A program made the translations under genes and the position numbers. From contig NZ_BSTD01000001.1 of assembly GCF_030269325.1 (NCBI RefSeq), forward strand, positions 434,001 through 498,000: a stretch of DNA of 64,000 nt, in the 5' to 3' direction. The notes beneath the pieces are model-generated. The model worked only from the letters and a program-made list of their open reading frames with translations, was not told the origin of the DNA and did not search any database. Position 1 is the first letter of the stretch, and the number at the start of each line of letters is the position of its first letter. Shown here in pieces: positions 9,118 to 18,240 of this stretch. The stretch is from Amycolatopsis sp. NBRC 101858 (lineage in GTDB: Bacteria > Actinomycetota > Actinomycetes > Mycobacteriales > Pseudonocardiaceae).

Positions 9118-9294
9118 CTACTCCAGCTTGCGGCACTCCGGCGGTCCGTCGGTCCAGATCCACACGCAGATCGGCTTCGGCTTGCCGACCGGACCTCCGG
9201 CGGTCGCCGCCGAGGCGGCCGGGGCTGTCAGTGCGCCGAACGAGGCCGCTCCGATCAGTGCCGCGGCCAGGGTGGCCCAGGCTCGCTTGCGCAT
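9118..9294 (-). CDS. Small secreted peptide (58 aa)
   Basis: A 58-residue protein with a clear signal peptide: MRKRAWATLAAALIGAASFG, then a stretch ending in an AxA cleavage site (ASA) near residue 33. This leaves a mature peptide of about 25 residues containing GKPKPICVWIWTDGPPECRK. It carries two cysteines able to form one disulfide and three tryptophan/proline-rich turns. The ATG has GGGAGGACGAA directly upstream, an excellent ribosome site, which supports translation. No family is recognised. It could be a structural, signalling or antimicrobial peptide, but nothing in the neighbourhood decides this. Confidence 0.65.
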   Translation of the reverse strand: MRKRAWATLAAALIGAASFGALTAPAASAATAGGPVGKPKPICVWIWTDGPPECRKLE

Positions 9295-9467
9295 TTCGTC
9301 CTCCCGCGAAGTGATCTTCCGCCGCCAACCTACGGCCGGGACACCGCGCGCCGGCAGGGGCGGGTTCGGCCACTGTCCGCTTCCGGCCACCGGGCGGCCC
9401 GGCCGGAACCGGACGTTGGCCGCCCTCGACCGGTGTGCCCGGCGCCGTTCGCTCCTACCGTCGGGAC

Positions 9468-9599
9468 ATGGGTGAGGAGGCGCCCCCGCGCTGGTGGGCC
9501 GAGGAGGGCGCGCGGCCCCGGCCGGAGCCGGCCGGCTGGTGGCCCGAGGCCGACACGCTGCACTGGGTCCAGGTCCGGCCGCCCGAGGAGCCCGACTAG
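9468..9599 (+). CDS. Possible 43-residue leaderless small protein
   Basis: A short frame, beginning MGEEAPPRWWAEEGARP and rich in proline, tryptophan and glutamate, runs from the ATG at 9468 to the TAG at 9597-9599. A -10-like TACCGT lies six bases before the ATG, which would suit a leaderless transcript; there is no Shine-Dalgarno sequence. The stop overlaps the last codon of the convergent MerR gene. Without it, 9295-9595 would be a 301-base gap with no other signal. No homology is recognised and it may be spurious. Confidence 0.4.
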   Translation: MGEEAPPRWWAEEGARPRPEPAGWWPEADTLHWVQVRPPEEPD

Positions 9600-9964
9600 A
9601 CGCGGTTGTACTCGCGGACCGCGTCGAGGTACTCGGCGATCGCGTCGCGGTTGCGCAGCAGGCACTCCGCGCGCCGGGCCATCCGGTCGCGCTCCTGCTC
9701 CAGCGTCGCGATCATCTCCGGGGTCGCGTCCGGGAAGTAGATCGCGCGGGGCTTGTCGAGGCACGGCAGGATCTGCTTGATGATCCGGGTGGGCAGCCCG
9801 GCGTCGAGCAGCCCGCGCACCTGGATCACCCGGTCGACCGTCGCCGTGTCGTAGTCGCGGTAGCCGTTCGGCCCGCGCGAAGCGATGATCAGCCCCTGCT
9901 CCTCGTAGTACCGGAGCAGCCGGCGGGACGTGCCGGTGCGCTCGGACAGCTCGCCGATCCGCAT
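9596..9964 (-). CDS. MerR-family transcriptional regulator
   Basis: A 122-residue MerR regulator. The N-terminal winged helix (residues 1-70) starts MRIGELSERTGTSRRLLRYY, followed by YEEQGLI and GYRDYD, the family hallmarks. The C-terminal helix (75-118) is the usual dimerisation coiled coil. No conserved metal-binding cysteine cluster is evident beyond single cysteines, so it is more likely a drug or small-molecule sensor. The ATG at 9964 has GAGGTGG seven bases upstream. It is divergent to an MFS efflux gene, with a perfect 9-4-9 inverted repeat between them. It probably activates that gene and itself. Confidence 0.85.
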   Translation of the reverse strand: MRIGELSERTGTSRRLLRYYEEQGLIIASRGPNGYRDYDTATVDRVIQVRGLLDAGLPTRIIKQILPCLDKPRAIYFPDATPEMIATLEQERDRMARRAECLLRNRDAIAEYLDAVREYNRV

Positions 9965-9982
9965 GTGCGCCACCTCACGTAG

Positions 9983-10004
9983 ACCTTCACACGTATGTGA
10001 AGGT
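9983..10004. promoter_or_regulatory. MerR operator between regulator and efflux gene
   Basis: Perfect inverted repeat ACCTTCACA-CGTA-TGTGAAGGT between the divergent starts at 9964 and 10019. MerR proteins bind such dyads inside a promoter spacer; the assignment to this regulator is inferred from position and symmetry. Confidence 0.75.
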
Positions 10005-10018
10005 TCGAGCATAGCGGC

Positions 10019-11178
10019 ATGACGACCACCGCACTCCCGGCCCGCACCGCCCTCCTCGCCCTCACCACCGCCGCGTTCGTCACCGTGCTCACCGAGGCGC
10101 TGCCCGCCGGCGTGCTGCCCGGCATGAGCGCGAGCCTCGGCGTCGGCGAGTCCGCGGCGGGCCAGGCGGTGACGATCTACGCCCTCGGCACGGCCCTCAC
10201 CGCGGTCCCCCTCTCCGCGGCCACCGCGGCCTGGCCCCGCAAACGCTTGCTGCTGGCCGGGGTGGCCGGGTTCGCCGTCGCCAACACCGTGACGGCGCTG
10301 TCCCCCGCCTATCCCCTCACCATGGTCGCCCGGTTCGTCGCCGGGGTGGCCGCGGGCGTCGTCTGGGCGCTGCTGGCCGGGTACGCGCGCCGGCTCGCTC
10401 CACCCGAAGCCAGGGCCGGGCCATCGCGGTCGTCATGGCGGGCATCCCCCTGGCCCTGTCGCTGGGCATCCCGGCCGGGACGTTCCTCGGCGGCCTGGTC
10501 GGCTGGCGCTCGGCGTTCGGCGTCATGTCGGTGATCGCCGTCGTGCTGCTCGCCTGGATCGCCGCGCGGGTCCCCGACCAGCCCGGGCAGGCCGGCGGCC
10601 GGGTGCCGGTCCGGCGCACGCTCGCCGTGCCGGGTGTCGTGCCCGTGCTGGCCGTGACGCTGGTGTTCGTGCTGGCCCACACCGTGCTCTACACCTACGT
10701 CGCCGCGTTCCTCGGCCACGCCGGGATGGGCGACGCGGTGGACGTCGTCCTGCTGGTGTTCGGCGTCGCGTCGATGGCCGGGATCTGGGTCGTCGGCGCC
10801 CGGATCGACCGCGCGCTGCGCACCCTGACGGTCCTCAGCACGATCCTGGTCGCGGTCGCCGCGACGCTCCTGGCGGTGTTCGCGGGCAGCCCGGCGCTGG
10901 TCTACGCCGCCGTCGCGCTGTGGGGTCTCGGCTGGGGCGGCGTCCCCACGCTCCTGCAGACCGCCGCCGGGAACGCGGGCGGCGACGCGGCGGACAACGC
11001 CCAGGCCATGCTCGTCACGCTGTGGAACGCGGCGATGGCCGCGGGCGGCGTGCTCGGCGGGGTCCTGCTCGACGCCGCCGGGCCGGCGGCGTTCCCCTGG
11101 ACGCTGCTCGCGCTCCTGGTCCCGGTGCTCGCCGTGGTGCTCGGCGCGCGGCGCAGCGGATTCCCGAAGCGATCCTGA
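10019..11178 (+). pseudogene. MFS efflux transporter, broken by a -1 frameshift
   Basis: The protein resembles AraJ/CmlA-type drug or sugar efflux proteins of about 390 residues with twelve helices, but two frames are needed to read it. The first frame runs from the ATG at 10019 and keeps MFS character to about base 10410 (ending RRLAPPEA). It then degenerates into serine/arginine-rich shadow sequence. From there the -1 frame continues as QGRAIAVVMAGIPLALSLGI and on to the TGA at 11178. One missing base in the GCCAGG context near 10410 explains the break; GCCCAGG would restore the frame. This is either a real mutation or a sequencing/assembly error. Codon use is normal on both sides, so the damage is recent or artificial. 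It would be controlled by the divergent MerR gene. Confidence 0.85.
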
Positions 11179-11186
11179 GTGGACGA

Positions 11187-11216
11187 AGGGCCCGGGCGGG
11201 TTCGCGCCCGGGCCCT
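11187..11216. terminator. Bidirectional terminator, 12-bp perfect stem
   Basis: AGGGCCCGGGCG (11187-11198) and CGCCCGGGCCCT (11205-11216) with a 6-base GGTTCG loop lie between the convergent MFS and chitinase genes. Confidence 0.75.
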
Positions 11217-11229
11217 CCAGCTCGAGGGG

Positions 11230-12432
<1,203 letters not shown>

Positions 12433-12477
12433 GGCATTCCCCTTCGACGGGCCGGCCGGTCGGACGCGCTGAGGCTA

Positions 12478-12505
12478 ACAGGTCCAGACCACTGCGGACC
12501 AGACC
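12478..12505 (-). promoter_or_regulatory. Chitinase-box direct repeat / DasR-like element
   Basis: GGTCCAGACC at 12481-12490 and GGACCAGACC at 12496-12505 form a direct repeat of period 15, about 50 bases before the chitinase start. The repeat resembles the TGGTCCAGACCT direct repeats of Streptomyces chitinase promoters. The first copy with its flanks (ACAGGTCCAGACCACT) also resembles the DasR dre palindrome as I recall it. Function inferred from similarity. Confidence 0.6.
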
Positions 12506-12579
12506 GAAACGTTGTGGTCAAAGGGTTTCTCGGTACCCCCGGAGCCGGGCGCGGATTCACGGCGTGGGAGGATCAGGCG

Positions 12580-12972
12580 ATGACCGAGTTCGGCTGCGCG
12601 CGCTGCTCCGGCGAAGACGCCCTGACCGCGCTGGCGTTCTGCACCACCCGCCTGCGCGAGACCCACCGCCTGGTCGAACAGTCGCATTTCGGCATCTCGC
12701 TGCGCGTGTGCCCGGAATGCGGCCAGGCGTTCGCCGCCATCTTCACCGAGTTCGTCGACTGGACCGGCGGCGAGGACGCGCAGTACTTCGACTTCGTCCC
12801 GCTCACCGCCGCCGAGGTGACCTCGTTGGCGGCGCAGGGATCCCGGGTGGACCTCGTGCGCCTGGGCGCGCTCGGCAGCGTCCGCCGGCGGCTCTCGTCG
12901 AGCTGGCCCACCGGCAAGGAGAAGCGGATCGCCTGGCGGACGGACACCCTCTCGGTGCGCGAAGGCTACTGA
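12580..12972 (+). CDS. Hypothetical protein with two CxxC pairs
   Basis: A 130-residue cytoplasmic protein. Two cysteine pairs, CARC near residue 6 and CPEC near residue 48, could bind one zinc ion as a rubredoxin-like ribbon. The C-terminal half is polar and ends TDTLSVREGY. No catalytic motif is recognised. GGGAGGATCAGGCG precedes the ATG, a strong ribosome site. Its 3' end overlaps the convergent PLP-enzyme gene by 7 bases. Function unknown. Confidence 0.7.
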   Translation: MTEFGCARCSGEDALTALAFCTTRLRETHRLVEQSHFGISLRVCPECGQAFAAIFTEFVDWTGGEDAQYFDFVPLTAAEVTSLAAQGSRVDLVRLGALGSVRRRLSSSWPTGKEKRIAWRTDTLSVREGY

Positions 12973-14330
12973 GGACGGTGCGCGGCCAGGCGGAGGATCG
13001 CTGCGGCCGAACGGTCCACATCGGCCTCCGTCGTCGTCCAGCCGGACACCGAAATCCGCAGATATCGGCGGCCGCGCCACGTGGTTCCGCCGAGCCAGCA
13101 GGTGCCGTCCAGCTGAACCCGTTCGATGACCGCGTCGGTGCGGGCGTCGTCGCCGAAGGACACCAGGACCTGGTTGAGGACGACGTCGTTGCCGATCTCG
13201 GCACCGCCTTCGGCGAGGGTCCCGGCGAACCGGCGGGCCAGCCGGCAGCAGCGGTCGACGAGCTCGGCGACGCCGTCGCGGCCCAGTTCGCGCAGCGCCG
13301 CCCAGACCGCGAAGCCGCGGGCGCGGCGTGACGACTCCAGCGTGAGGTCACCCATGCCGGACACCTGGCCGGCGCCGGTCAGGTAGGCGGCGCGGTAGGC
13401 GATCGCCTCGGCGTGGACCTCGGGGCGCGCGCAGAAGACGAACCCCGAGTCGTAGGGGACGTTGAGCCACTTGTGCCCGTCGCAGGCCCAGGAGTCGGCC
13501 AGCTCGACGCCGTCGAGGAGGCTCGCGGTCTTCGGGTTGGCGGCGGCCCAGAGGCCGAAGGCGCCGTCGACGTGGATCCAGGTGTTCTTCGCGACGGCGC
13601 GGGCGGCCCGGATGTCGTCGCAGGCGCCGGTGTTCACGTTGCCGGCCTGCAGGCAGACGATCGTGGGGCCGTCCTGGACCTTCCGCGCGAGGTCGTCGAC
13701 GTCGACGGCGCCTTGCGGCCCGGCCTTGACCGGCTCGACGGCCCGGGTGCCGAACCCGAGCAGCCGCAGGGCGCGGTCGACGGTGGCGTGCCGTTCTTCG
13801 CTCGCGACGACGCGGACGCGCGGGGCGCCGGCGAGCCCGTCGCGCTCGACGTCCCAGCCGGCTTCGGCGAGGACGTGGTGCCGCGCGGCGGCCAGCCCGA
13901 CGGTGTTCGCGGCCTGCCCGCCGGTGACGAAGCCGGCGGAGGCGGTGGCGGGGATGCCGAGGAGGTCCTTCAGCCAGTCCCCGGCGACCGCTTCGGCGGC
14001 GGCCGCGGCCGGGGAGAGGACGGCGTTGAAGCCGTTCTGGTCCCAGCCGGTGGCGAGGACGTCGGCGGCGGTGGCGGCGGGGAGAGCACCGCCGACGACG
14101 AAGCCGAAGAACCGCGGCCCGGCGGTGGCGACCAGCCCGGGTTCGGCGGCGCGCGCGAGTTCTTCGAGGACGGCGGCGGGCGGAGTGGGATCTTTCGCGA
14201 GGGCGCCGCCGAAAGCACCGCGCAGGGCGGCGTGGTCGACGGCCCGGGCGACGGGCCGGTCGGCAAGGGAGGCCCGGTGGTCGGCAGCCAGCTCGGCCGC
14301 GCGGGCCAGGAGGTCACGCAGTTCGTCCAC
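12966..14330 (-). CDS. PLP-dependent group II amino-acid decarboxylase-like protein
   Basis: A 454-residue pyridoxal-phosphate enzyme of the aromatic amino acid/glutamate decarboxylase fold. The cofactor lysine lies in DGHKWLNVPYDSG (Lys287), preceded by the aspartate of HVDGAFGLW. The FVTGGQAANTVGLAAARH segment shapes the phosphate pocket. The length and order match actinobacterial decarboxylases annotated as aspartate aminotransferase family or PLP-dependent decarboxylases. The substrate amino acid cannot be assigned. The GTG at 14330 is chosen because upstream codons turn into low-complexity non-protein-like sequence; no good ribosome site is visible. It overlaps the convergent CxxC gene by 7 bases. 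Confidence 0.8.
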   Translation of the reverse strand: MDELRDLLARAAELAADHRASLADRPVARAVDHAALRGAFGGALAKDPTPPAAVLEELARAAEPGLVATAGPRFFGFVVGGALPAATAADVLATGWDQNGFNAVLSPAAAAAEAVAGDWLKDLLGIPATASAGFVTGGQAANTVGLAAARHHVLAEAGWDVERDGLAGAPRVRVVASEERHATVDRALRLLGFGTRAVEPVKAGPQGAVDVDDLARKVQDGPTIVCLQAGNVNTGACDDIRAARAVAKNTWIHVDGAFGLWAAANPKTASLLDGVELADSWACDGHKWLNVPYDSGFVFCARPEVHAEAIAYRAAYLTGAGQVSGMGDLTLESSRRARGFAVWAALRELGRDGVAELVDRCCRLARRFAGTLAEGGAEIGNDVVLNQVLVSFGDDARTDAVIERVQLDGTCWLGGTTWRGRRYLRISVSGWTTTEADVDRSAAAILRLAAHRPQ

Positions 14331-14443
14331 GGGGTGACTGTAGGCCGGGCGGGGCCGGGTGGTCGGCCGGTTTCGGACGCCGAGGTCGGGTCGTGCCGGA
14401 CGTCGGCTCCCGCCCACCGAACGCGACGCCGCGCCGAGTCCCG

Positions 14444-15022
14444 CTACGCCGCCTTCGGGTGGGCCGCGCGGCGGTTCTCCCGGGCCAGCTCCACCGTCGT
14501 CGCGATCCTCCGCTGCCGCGTCTCCGGCCGCTTGGCCTTCGCGATCCACTCCAGGATCAGCCGCTTCGACGACGGCGGGAATGCCGCGAAGTGCGCGGCG
14601 CCGAGGGCGTCGAACGCGTCCCGCAGGTCCGGCGGCACCACTCCGTCCTGGGCCTCGGCCAGCGCGTCCCACGTCCCCGTCCGCCGCGCCAGGTCGACCG
14701 TCGCCTGACCGGACGGCGTCATCAGGCCCGCCGCCGTCAGCCGGGCCACGCGCTCGCGGTTGATCTTGCTCCACGTGCTCTTCGGGTTCCTCGGCGTGAA
14801 ACACAAGTACGTGCTCGAAGCGTCGCGCCGCAGCGCCTTGCTGTCGATCCAGCCGAAGCACAGCGCCTGCTCCATCGCCTCGTGGACCAGCACGCCCGGC
14901 TCCGTGCTCCCCGCCCGCCGGATCACCAGCCACACCGACGGCACCGACGCCGCCGCCAGCCACTCCCGCCACTGCTCCACCGACGTGACCTTCAGCACCG
15001 CGATGCCTTCCAGAGTCTCCAT
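14444..15022 (-). CDS. YdeI/OmpD-associated family protein
   Basis: A 192-residue protein of the YdeI/OmpD-associated (bacteriocin-protection) family. Recognisable features are the N-terminal EQWREWLAAASVPSVWLVI, the central EALCFGWIDSK-like segment (here EQALCFGWIDSKALRRDASS) and FTPRNPKSTWSKINRERV. The C-terminal part carries the PPDLRDAFDALGAAHFAAF block. Members are small soluble proteins, sometimes linked to antimicrobial-peptide tolerance; the biochemical role is unsettled. The start is an ATG at 15022 (a GTG two codons earlier is possible). It is divergent from a GNAT gene across an interrupted palindrome. Confidence 0.8.
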   Translation of the reverse strand: METLEGIAVLKVTSVEQWREWLAAASVPSVWLVIRRAGSTEPGVLVHEAMEQALCFGWIDSKALRRDASSTYLCFTPRNPKSTWSKINRERVARLTAAGLMTPSGQATVDLARRTGTWDALAEAQDGVVPPDLRDAFDALGAAHFAAFPPSSKRLILEWIAKAKRPETRQRRIATTVELARENRRAAHPKAA

Positions 15023-15041
15023 GCCCACATCGTCGCGGGTT

Positions 15042-15064
15042 AAGTGTTCATCTTCTGAGCACTT
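15042..15064. promoter_or_regulatory. Interrupted palindrome in a divergent promoter
   Basis: AAGTGTTCA-TCTTC-TGAGCACTT, one mismatch in nine pairs, lies 20 bases before the YdeI-like start and 43 before the GNAT start. It looks like an operator but no cognate regulator is adjacent. Confidence 0.45.
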
Positions 15065-15095
15065 TCACGCGGGAACAATCGGGCGCCGCCCGGCG

Positions 15096-15101
15096 TAGCG
15101 T
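15096..15101 (+). promoter_or_regulatory. -10 box of a leaderless gene (TAGCGT)
   Basis: TAGCGT lies six bases upstream of the GNAT ATG at 15108, which has no Shine-Dalgarno sequence. This spacing places the transcription start at the start codon. Confidence 0.5.
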
Positions 15102-15107
15102 CCTGGT

Positions 15108-15641
15108 ATGGAGACTGCGCTCAGCACCGACCGGCTCGTGATCCGGGACTGGACGGTGGACGACGCCGAAGCCGCGTTCGAGATCTACGGCGCGGAAGAC
15201 GTCACGCACTGGCTGACCCCCGCCATGGACCGCGTCGGCGACGTCGGCGCCATGCGTGCCGTCCTGAACGCGTGGCAGGAGGCGCAGCCCAACCTCTGGC
15301 CGCCGCGCGGGCGCTGGGCCGTGGAGCGCAAGGAGGACGGCGCCGTGATCGGCGGCCTCGGCATCCGGCTGCTCCCGCCGTTCGAAGAGGACCTCGAGCT
15401 CAGCTGGCAGCTCAGCCCCGGCGTCTGGGGCCAGGGGTACGCGTCGGAGGCGTCGCGGGCGCTCATCGAATGGGCGTTCACCCAGGACACCGACGAGCTG
15501 TTCGCCGTCGCCCGGCCGAACAACACCCGCGCGATCGCCGTCGCCAAACGCCTCGGCATGCAGTGGGTCGGCGAGACCGACAAGTACTACAACCTGCGGC
15601 TGCAGGTGTACCGGATCCGGCACACCGACCTCATCGACTGA
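15108..15641 (+). CDS. GNAT N-acetyltransferase (RimJ-like)
   Basis: A 177-residue acetyltransferase of the Acetyltransf_3 group, related to RimJ/RimL enzymes that acetylate protein N-termini or small amines. It has the typical opening LSTDRLVIRDWTVDDAEAAF. The acetyl-CoA pyrophosphate loop is SPGVWGQGYASEASRALIEWA (about residues 104-124), and NNTRAIAVAKRLGMQWVGE follows. The acceptor is unknown. It appears leaderless. Its last 11 bases overlap the end of the convergent F420-type oxidoreductase gene. Confidence 0.85.
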   Translation: METALSTDRLVIRDWTVDDAEAAFEIYGAEDVTHWLTPAMDRVGDVGAMRAVLNAWQEAQPNLWPPRGRWAVERKEDGAVIGGLGIRLLPPFEEDLELSWQLSPGVWGQGYASEASRALIEWAFTQDTDELFAVARPNNTRAIAVAKRLGMQWVGETDKYYNLRLQVYRIRHTDLID

Positions 15642-16107
15642 CCGGCTCCAGCAGGAAGACGCGGATCTCGCGATCACCGGCGCGCACTGCGTAGCGGTCG
15701 TAGGCCGGCCAGTAGGACGCGACCGCGTCCCACATCTCCTGGCGCTCGGCACCGGCCAGGAGCCGCCCGGTGACCTCGACGGTCCGGCCGCCGATCGCGA
15801 CCGTCGCCGCCGGCCGGTCCAGCAGGTTCGCCGACCACGCCGGGTGCGCTTCGCCGCCCCAGTTCGAGCCGATCACGACGTACGCGCCGCCGCGCTCGAC
15901 GTAGAGCAGCGGCACCTGCCGCGGCTCGCCGCTGCGGCGCCCGATCGTCGTGAGCAGCAGCGTCCGCAGCCCGACCGCGGCGCCGACGCCGACCCGGCCG
16001 CCGCTGACCCGCAGCAGCACCCGGTCGGCGGGCACCAGCGCCCGCCCCAGCACCGCGAACGCCCTGCTCTTCCCGAACCCCGCGAACACCCCGCGCAAAC
16101 CGGCCAC
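15631..16107 (-). CDS. F420-dependent nitroreductase-family (Ddn-like) protein
   Basis: A 158-residue protein of the deazaflavin-dependent nitroreductase family (Ddn/FDOR-B). It has LLLTTIGRRSGEPRQVPLLYV and YVVIGSNWGGEAHPAWSANL, the split-barrel segments that bind coenzyme F420. WPAYDRYA near the C-terminus is also typical. Such enzymes reduce quinones, nitro compounds or lipids with F420H2. A hydrophobic N-terminal helix may associate with the membrane. It indicates that the organism makes F420. It overlaps the convergent GNAT gene by 11 bases. Confidence 0.85.
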   Translation of the reverse strand: MAGLRGVFAGFGKSRAFAVLGRALVPADRVLLRVSGGRVGVGAAVGLRTLLLTTIGRRSGEPRQVPLLYVERGGAYVVIGSNWGGEAHPAWSANLLDRPAATVAIGGRTVEVTGRLLAGAERQEMWDAVASYWPAYDRYAVRAGDREIRVFLLEPVSR

Positions 16108-16121
16108 GGTCGAACCCTAGG

Positions 16122-18098
16122 TCACCACCCCGACGGCGCCGGGGGCGGCACGACCGGCGGCCGGTCGTCGCAGGTGATCGTGTTCGGCAGCAGCCAGGGC
16201 GCGAGCCAGCCGTCGTTGCCGCCGAGGTCCGTCAGCGCGAACTCCGACCCGGTGGGCGGGAAGTTGAACGAGCCGCAGTTGTTGACGCCGACCGCGCCGA
16301 CGTTGCGGGCGTCGACGTTGCGGAACGACGCCGACCCCGCCGACCGCGCGCTCAGCACCGACGTCCCGGCGCCGTCGACCCGCAGGTCCGCGAACTTCAG
16401 CCCGGTGATCGAGTACTCGTCCTTCACCGGGAAGTCGCTGACCAGCATGATCGCGTTGTAGGTGTTGTCGAGGAAGTGGTCGCCGGTCACCGAAATGTCA
16501 GCGGCGATGTCCTTCTCCAGCGCGTAGAACCAGATCGCGCCGAGGCCGATCTTCCAGTTCAGCTCGAACGTCCCCGCCCGCACGGTCGTGTTGTCGACGA
16601 TCCGCAGCTTCCCGCCGAACGCTTCCGCGCCGAACCGCGAGCCCACCTGGATCGCACTGCCCTCGCGGATCGGGTCGGCGACGAGGTTGCCCGAGACCGT
16701 GTTGTCGACGCCGCCGTACAGCGCGATCCCGTTGGCCAGCACCGGCGTCTGGACCGTGTTGTGGTCGAACGTGTTCCGCGCGTCCTGGGCCTTCTCCGCC
16801 CACATCGCCAGGCCGTCGTCGCCGGTGTTGCGCACGAAGTTGTTCGCCACCACCGAATCCGTCACTCCCGTGTGGAAGTTGAGACCGTCGGCGATCTGGT
16901 CGGCGATGACGTTGTTCGTGACGCGCGTGGTGCGCATCGGCCCGTCGAACCACAGGCCGACCTTCGTGTGGTGCAGGTACAGGGAGTCCACAGTGGAGTC
17001 GCTGAGCGCGCCGCCGATCGCGTTGACCTGGTCGGTGTCGATGCGCTCCCGGACGTCGCCCTCGATCGCGAAGCCGGAGAGCCGGACGTTGTGGCTGCCC
17101 CCGGCCGAGGCGTCCTTGCCGTAGAAGCCGACGCCGGTGTGCACCGACCCGTCGGGAGCCGGGGTGCCGAGCGCCACCTCGTGGCCCTTGACGATCGTGT
17201 ACCAGCTGCCGGCGCCTTCGATCGTGACGTCGTCGACGACGATGTGCCGATTGACCTGGTACGTCCCGGGCGGCAGGTACACCTTGAGGTGAGCGCGCCG
17301 CGCGAAGGCGATGGCGCGGTCGAGGGCGTCGGCCGAGTCACGGCGGCCCGTCGGATCGGCGCCGAAGAGCAGCGCGTCAGCCGCGAACGGAACGAACCGC
17401 GGCGGTGCGACGAGCTCGGAGTCGAGCAGGTCGATGGCCGTCCACGCGGCGGCACTCCCGGCCGGGACGGTGAGCCGGACCTTGTCCCCCGCCCGGTAGG
17501 ACCGGCCGAGCAGGAGCCGCTGCTCGTCGTAGAAGTGGCTGGGGCGGAACGGCTTCGTGATCACCGGCGCGGGCGTGGTCGCCGCGGGCACGCAGGAGCA
17601 CTCCGTGATCCACCAGTCCGGGTGCAGCAGGTCCGCGCCGGGGTCGTTGGTGAACGGGTACTGGTTGTACAGCCAGGAGTACTGCGAGGTCAGCGTCATC
17701 CGCTGGCGGTGCGCGCCGTTCACGGTGACGTCCAGCGGCGCGGTGATCCCGCCGCCGCCGGGTGCGTCCGGGATGCTGTAGCGGACGGTGATCGCGTTCG
17801 CCGCCGCCGGCAGCGTGAACTCGACGTACTGCCCCGGCGTCACCTTCACCGCCCGGCGGCCGGACGCCTCCGACGGGAGCGTGTAGGCCGAGCGGTCCGG
17901 GCCGAGCACGACGCCGTCGGTGCGGGCGTTCTCCGCCTCCTGCTCGAGGAAGCCGACGCTCGCGCCGCGCCCGGCGACGAGCGCCGGGTCGAGCGCGGCC
18001 CGCGTGACGACCGGCCGGTCGGCGGCCGACGCGGGGGTGGCCACCGGGAGCAGGGCGGCGACCGCGGCGAACACGGTGGCGAGGGTGCGGCGCGCCAT
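16122..18098 (-). CDS. Secreted right-handed beta-helix glycosidase (alpha-1,3-glucanase/pectate-lyase-3-like)
   Basis: A 658-residue exported protein. The signal peptide is MARRTLATVFAAVAALLPVA, cleaved near ASA (residue 26). A beta-sandwich carbohydrate-binding-like region (about 60-260) follows, then a linker. Next is GADPTGRRDSADALDRAIAF (about 270), the usual entrance to a pectate_lyase_3 / GH28-related beta-helix. Repeated parallel-beta coils with N/D-rich turns run to about residue 600 (for example DGLNFHTGVTDSVVANNFV). It looks most like the mycodextranase/GH87-type proteins of actinobacteria, but I cannot assign a substrate securely. The ATG at 18098 has GAGG six bases upstream. Confidence 0.7.
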   Translation of the reverse strand: MARRTLATVFAAVAALLPVATPASAADRPVVTRAALDPALVAGRGASVGFLEQEAENARTDGVVLGPDRSAYTLPSEASGRRAVKVTPGQYVEFTLPAAANAITVRYSIPDAPGGGGITAPLDVTVNGAHRQRMTLTSQYSWLYNQYPFTNDPGADLLHPDWWITECSCVPAATTPAPVITKPFRPSHFYDEQRLLLGRSYRAGDKVRLTVPAGSAAAWTAIDLLDSELVAPPRFVPFAADALLFGADPTGRRDSADALDRAIAFARRAHLKVYLPPGTYQVNRHIVVDDVTIEGAGSWYTIVKGHEVALGTPAPDGSVHTGVGFYGKDASAGGSHNVRLSGFAIEGDVRERIDTDQVNAIGGALSDSTVDSLYLHHTKVGLWFDGPMRTTRVTNNVIADQIADGLNFHTGVTDSVVANNFVRNTGDDGLAMWAEKAQDARNTFDHNTVQTPVLANGIALYGGVDNTVSGNLVADPIREGSAIQVGSRFGAEAFGGKLRIVDNTTVRAGTFELNWKIGLGAIWFYALEKDIAADISVTGDHFLDNTYNAIMLVSDFPVKDEYSITGLKFADLRVDGAGTSVLSARSAGSASFRNVDARNVGAVGVNNCGSFNFPPTGSEFALTDLGGNDGWLAPWLLPNTITCDDRPPVVPPPAPSGW

Positions 18099-18195
18099 CA
18101 CGAACCTCGATTCTCGAGTGGAGTGCCGCGGAAGAGTAGGTCGCAACTCGCCTCTCACACAAGCTTTTGCTGGAATTTACTCTGTACTTGCACAC

Positions 18196-18215
18196 ATCAG
18201 TACGGAAGTTGCGCA
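18196..18215. promoter_or_regulatory. 20-bp motif shared with the betaine demethylase promoter
   Basis: ATCAGTACGGAAGTTGCGCA lies between the divergent glycosidase and methyltransferase genes. It matches 19 of 20 bases at 60078-60097, in the same orientation. It contains the palindrome GTTGCGCAAC when extended two bases. Confidence 0.5.
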
Positions 18216-18240
18216 ACCGGACGTCTGGCAAGGTGGGCTC

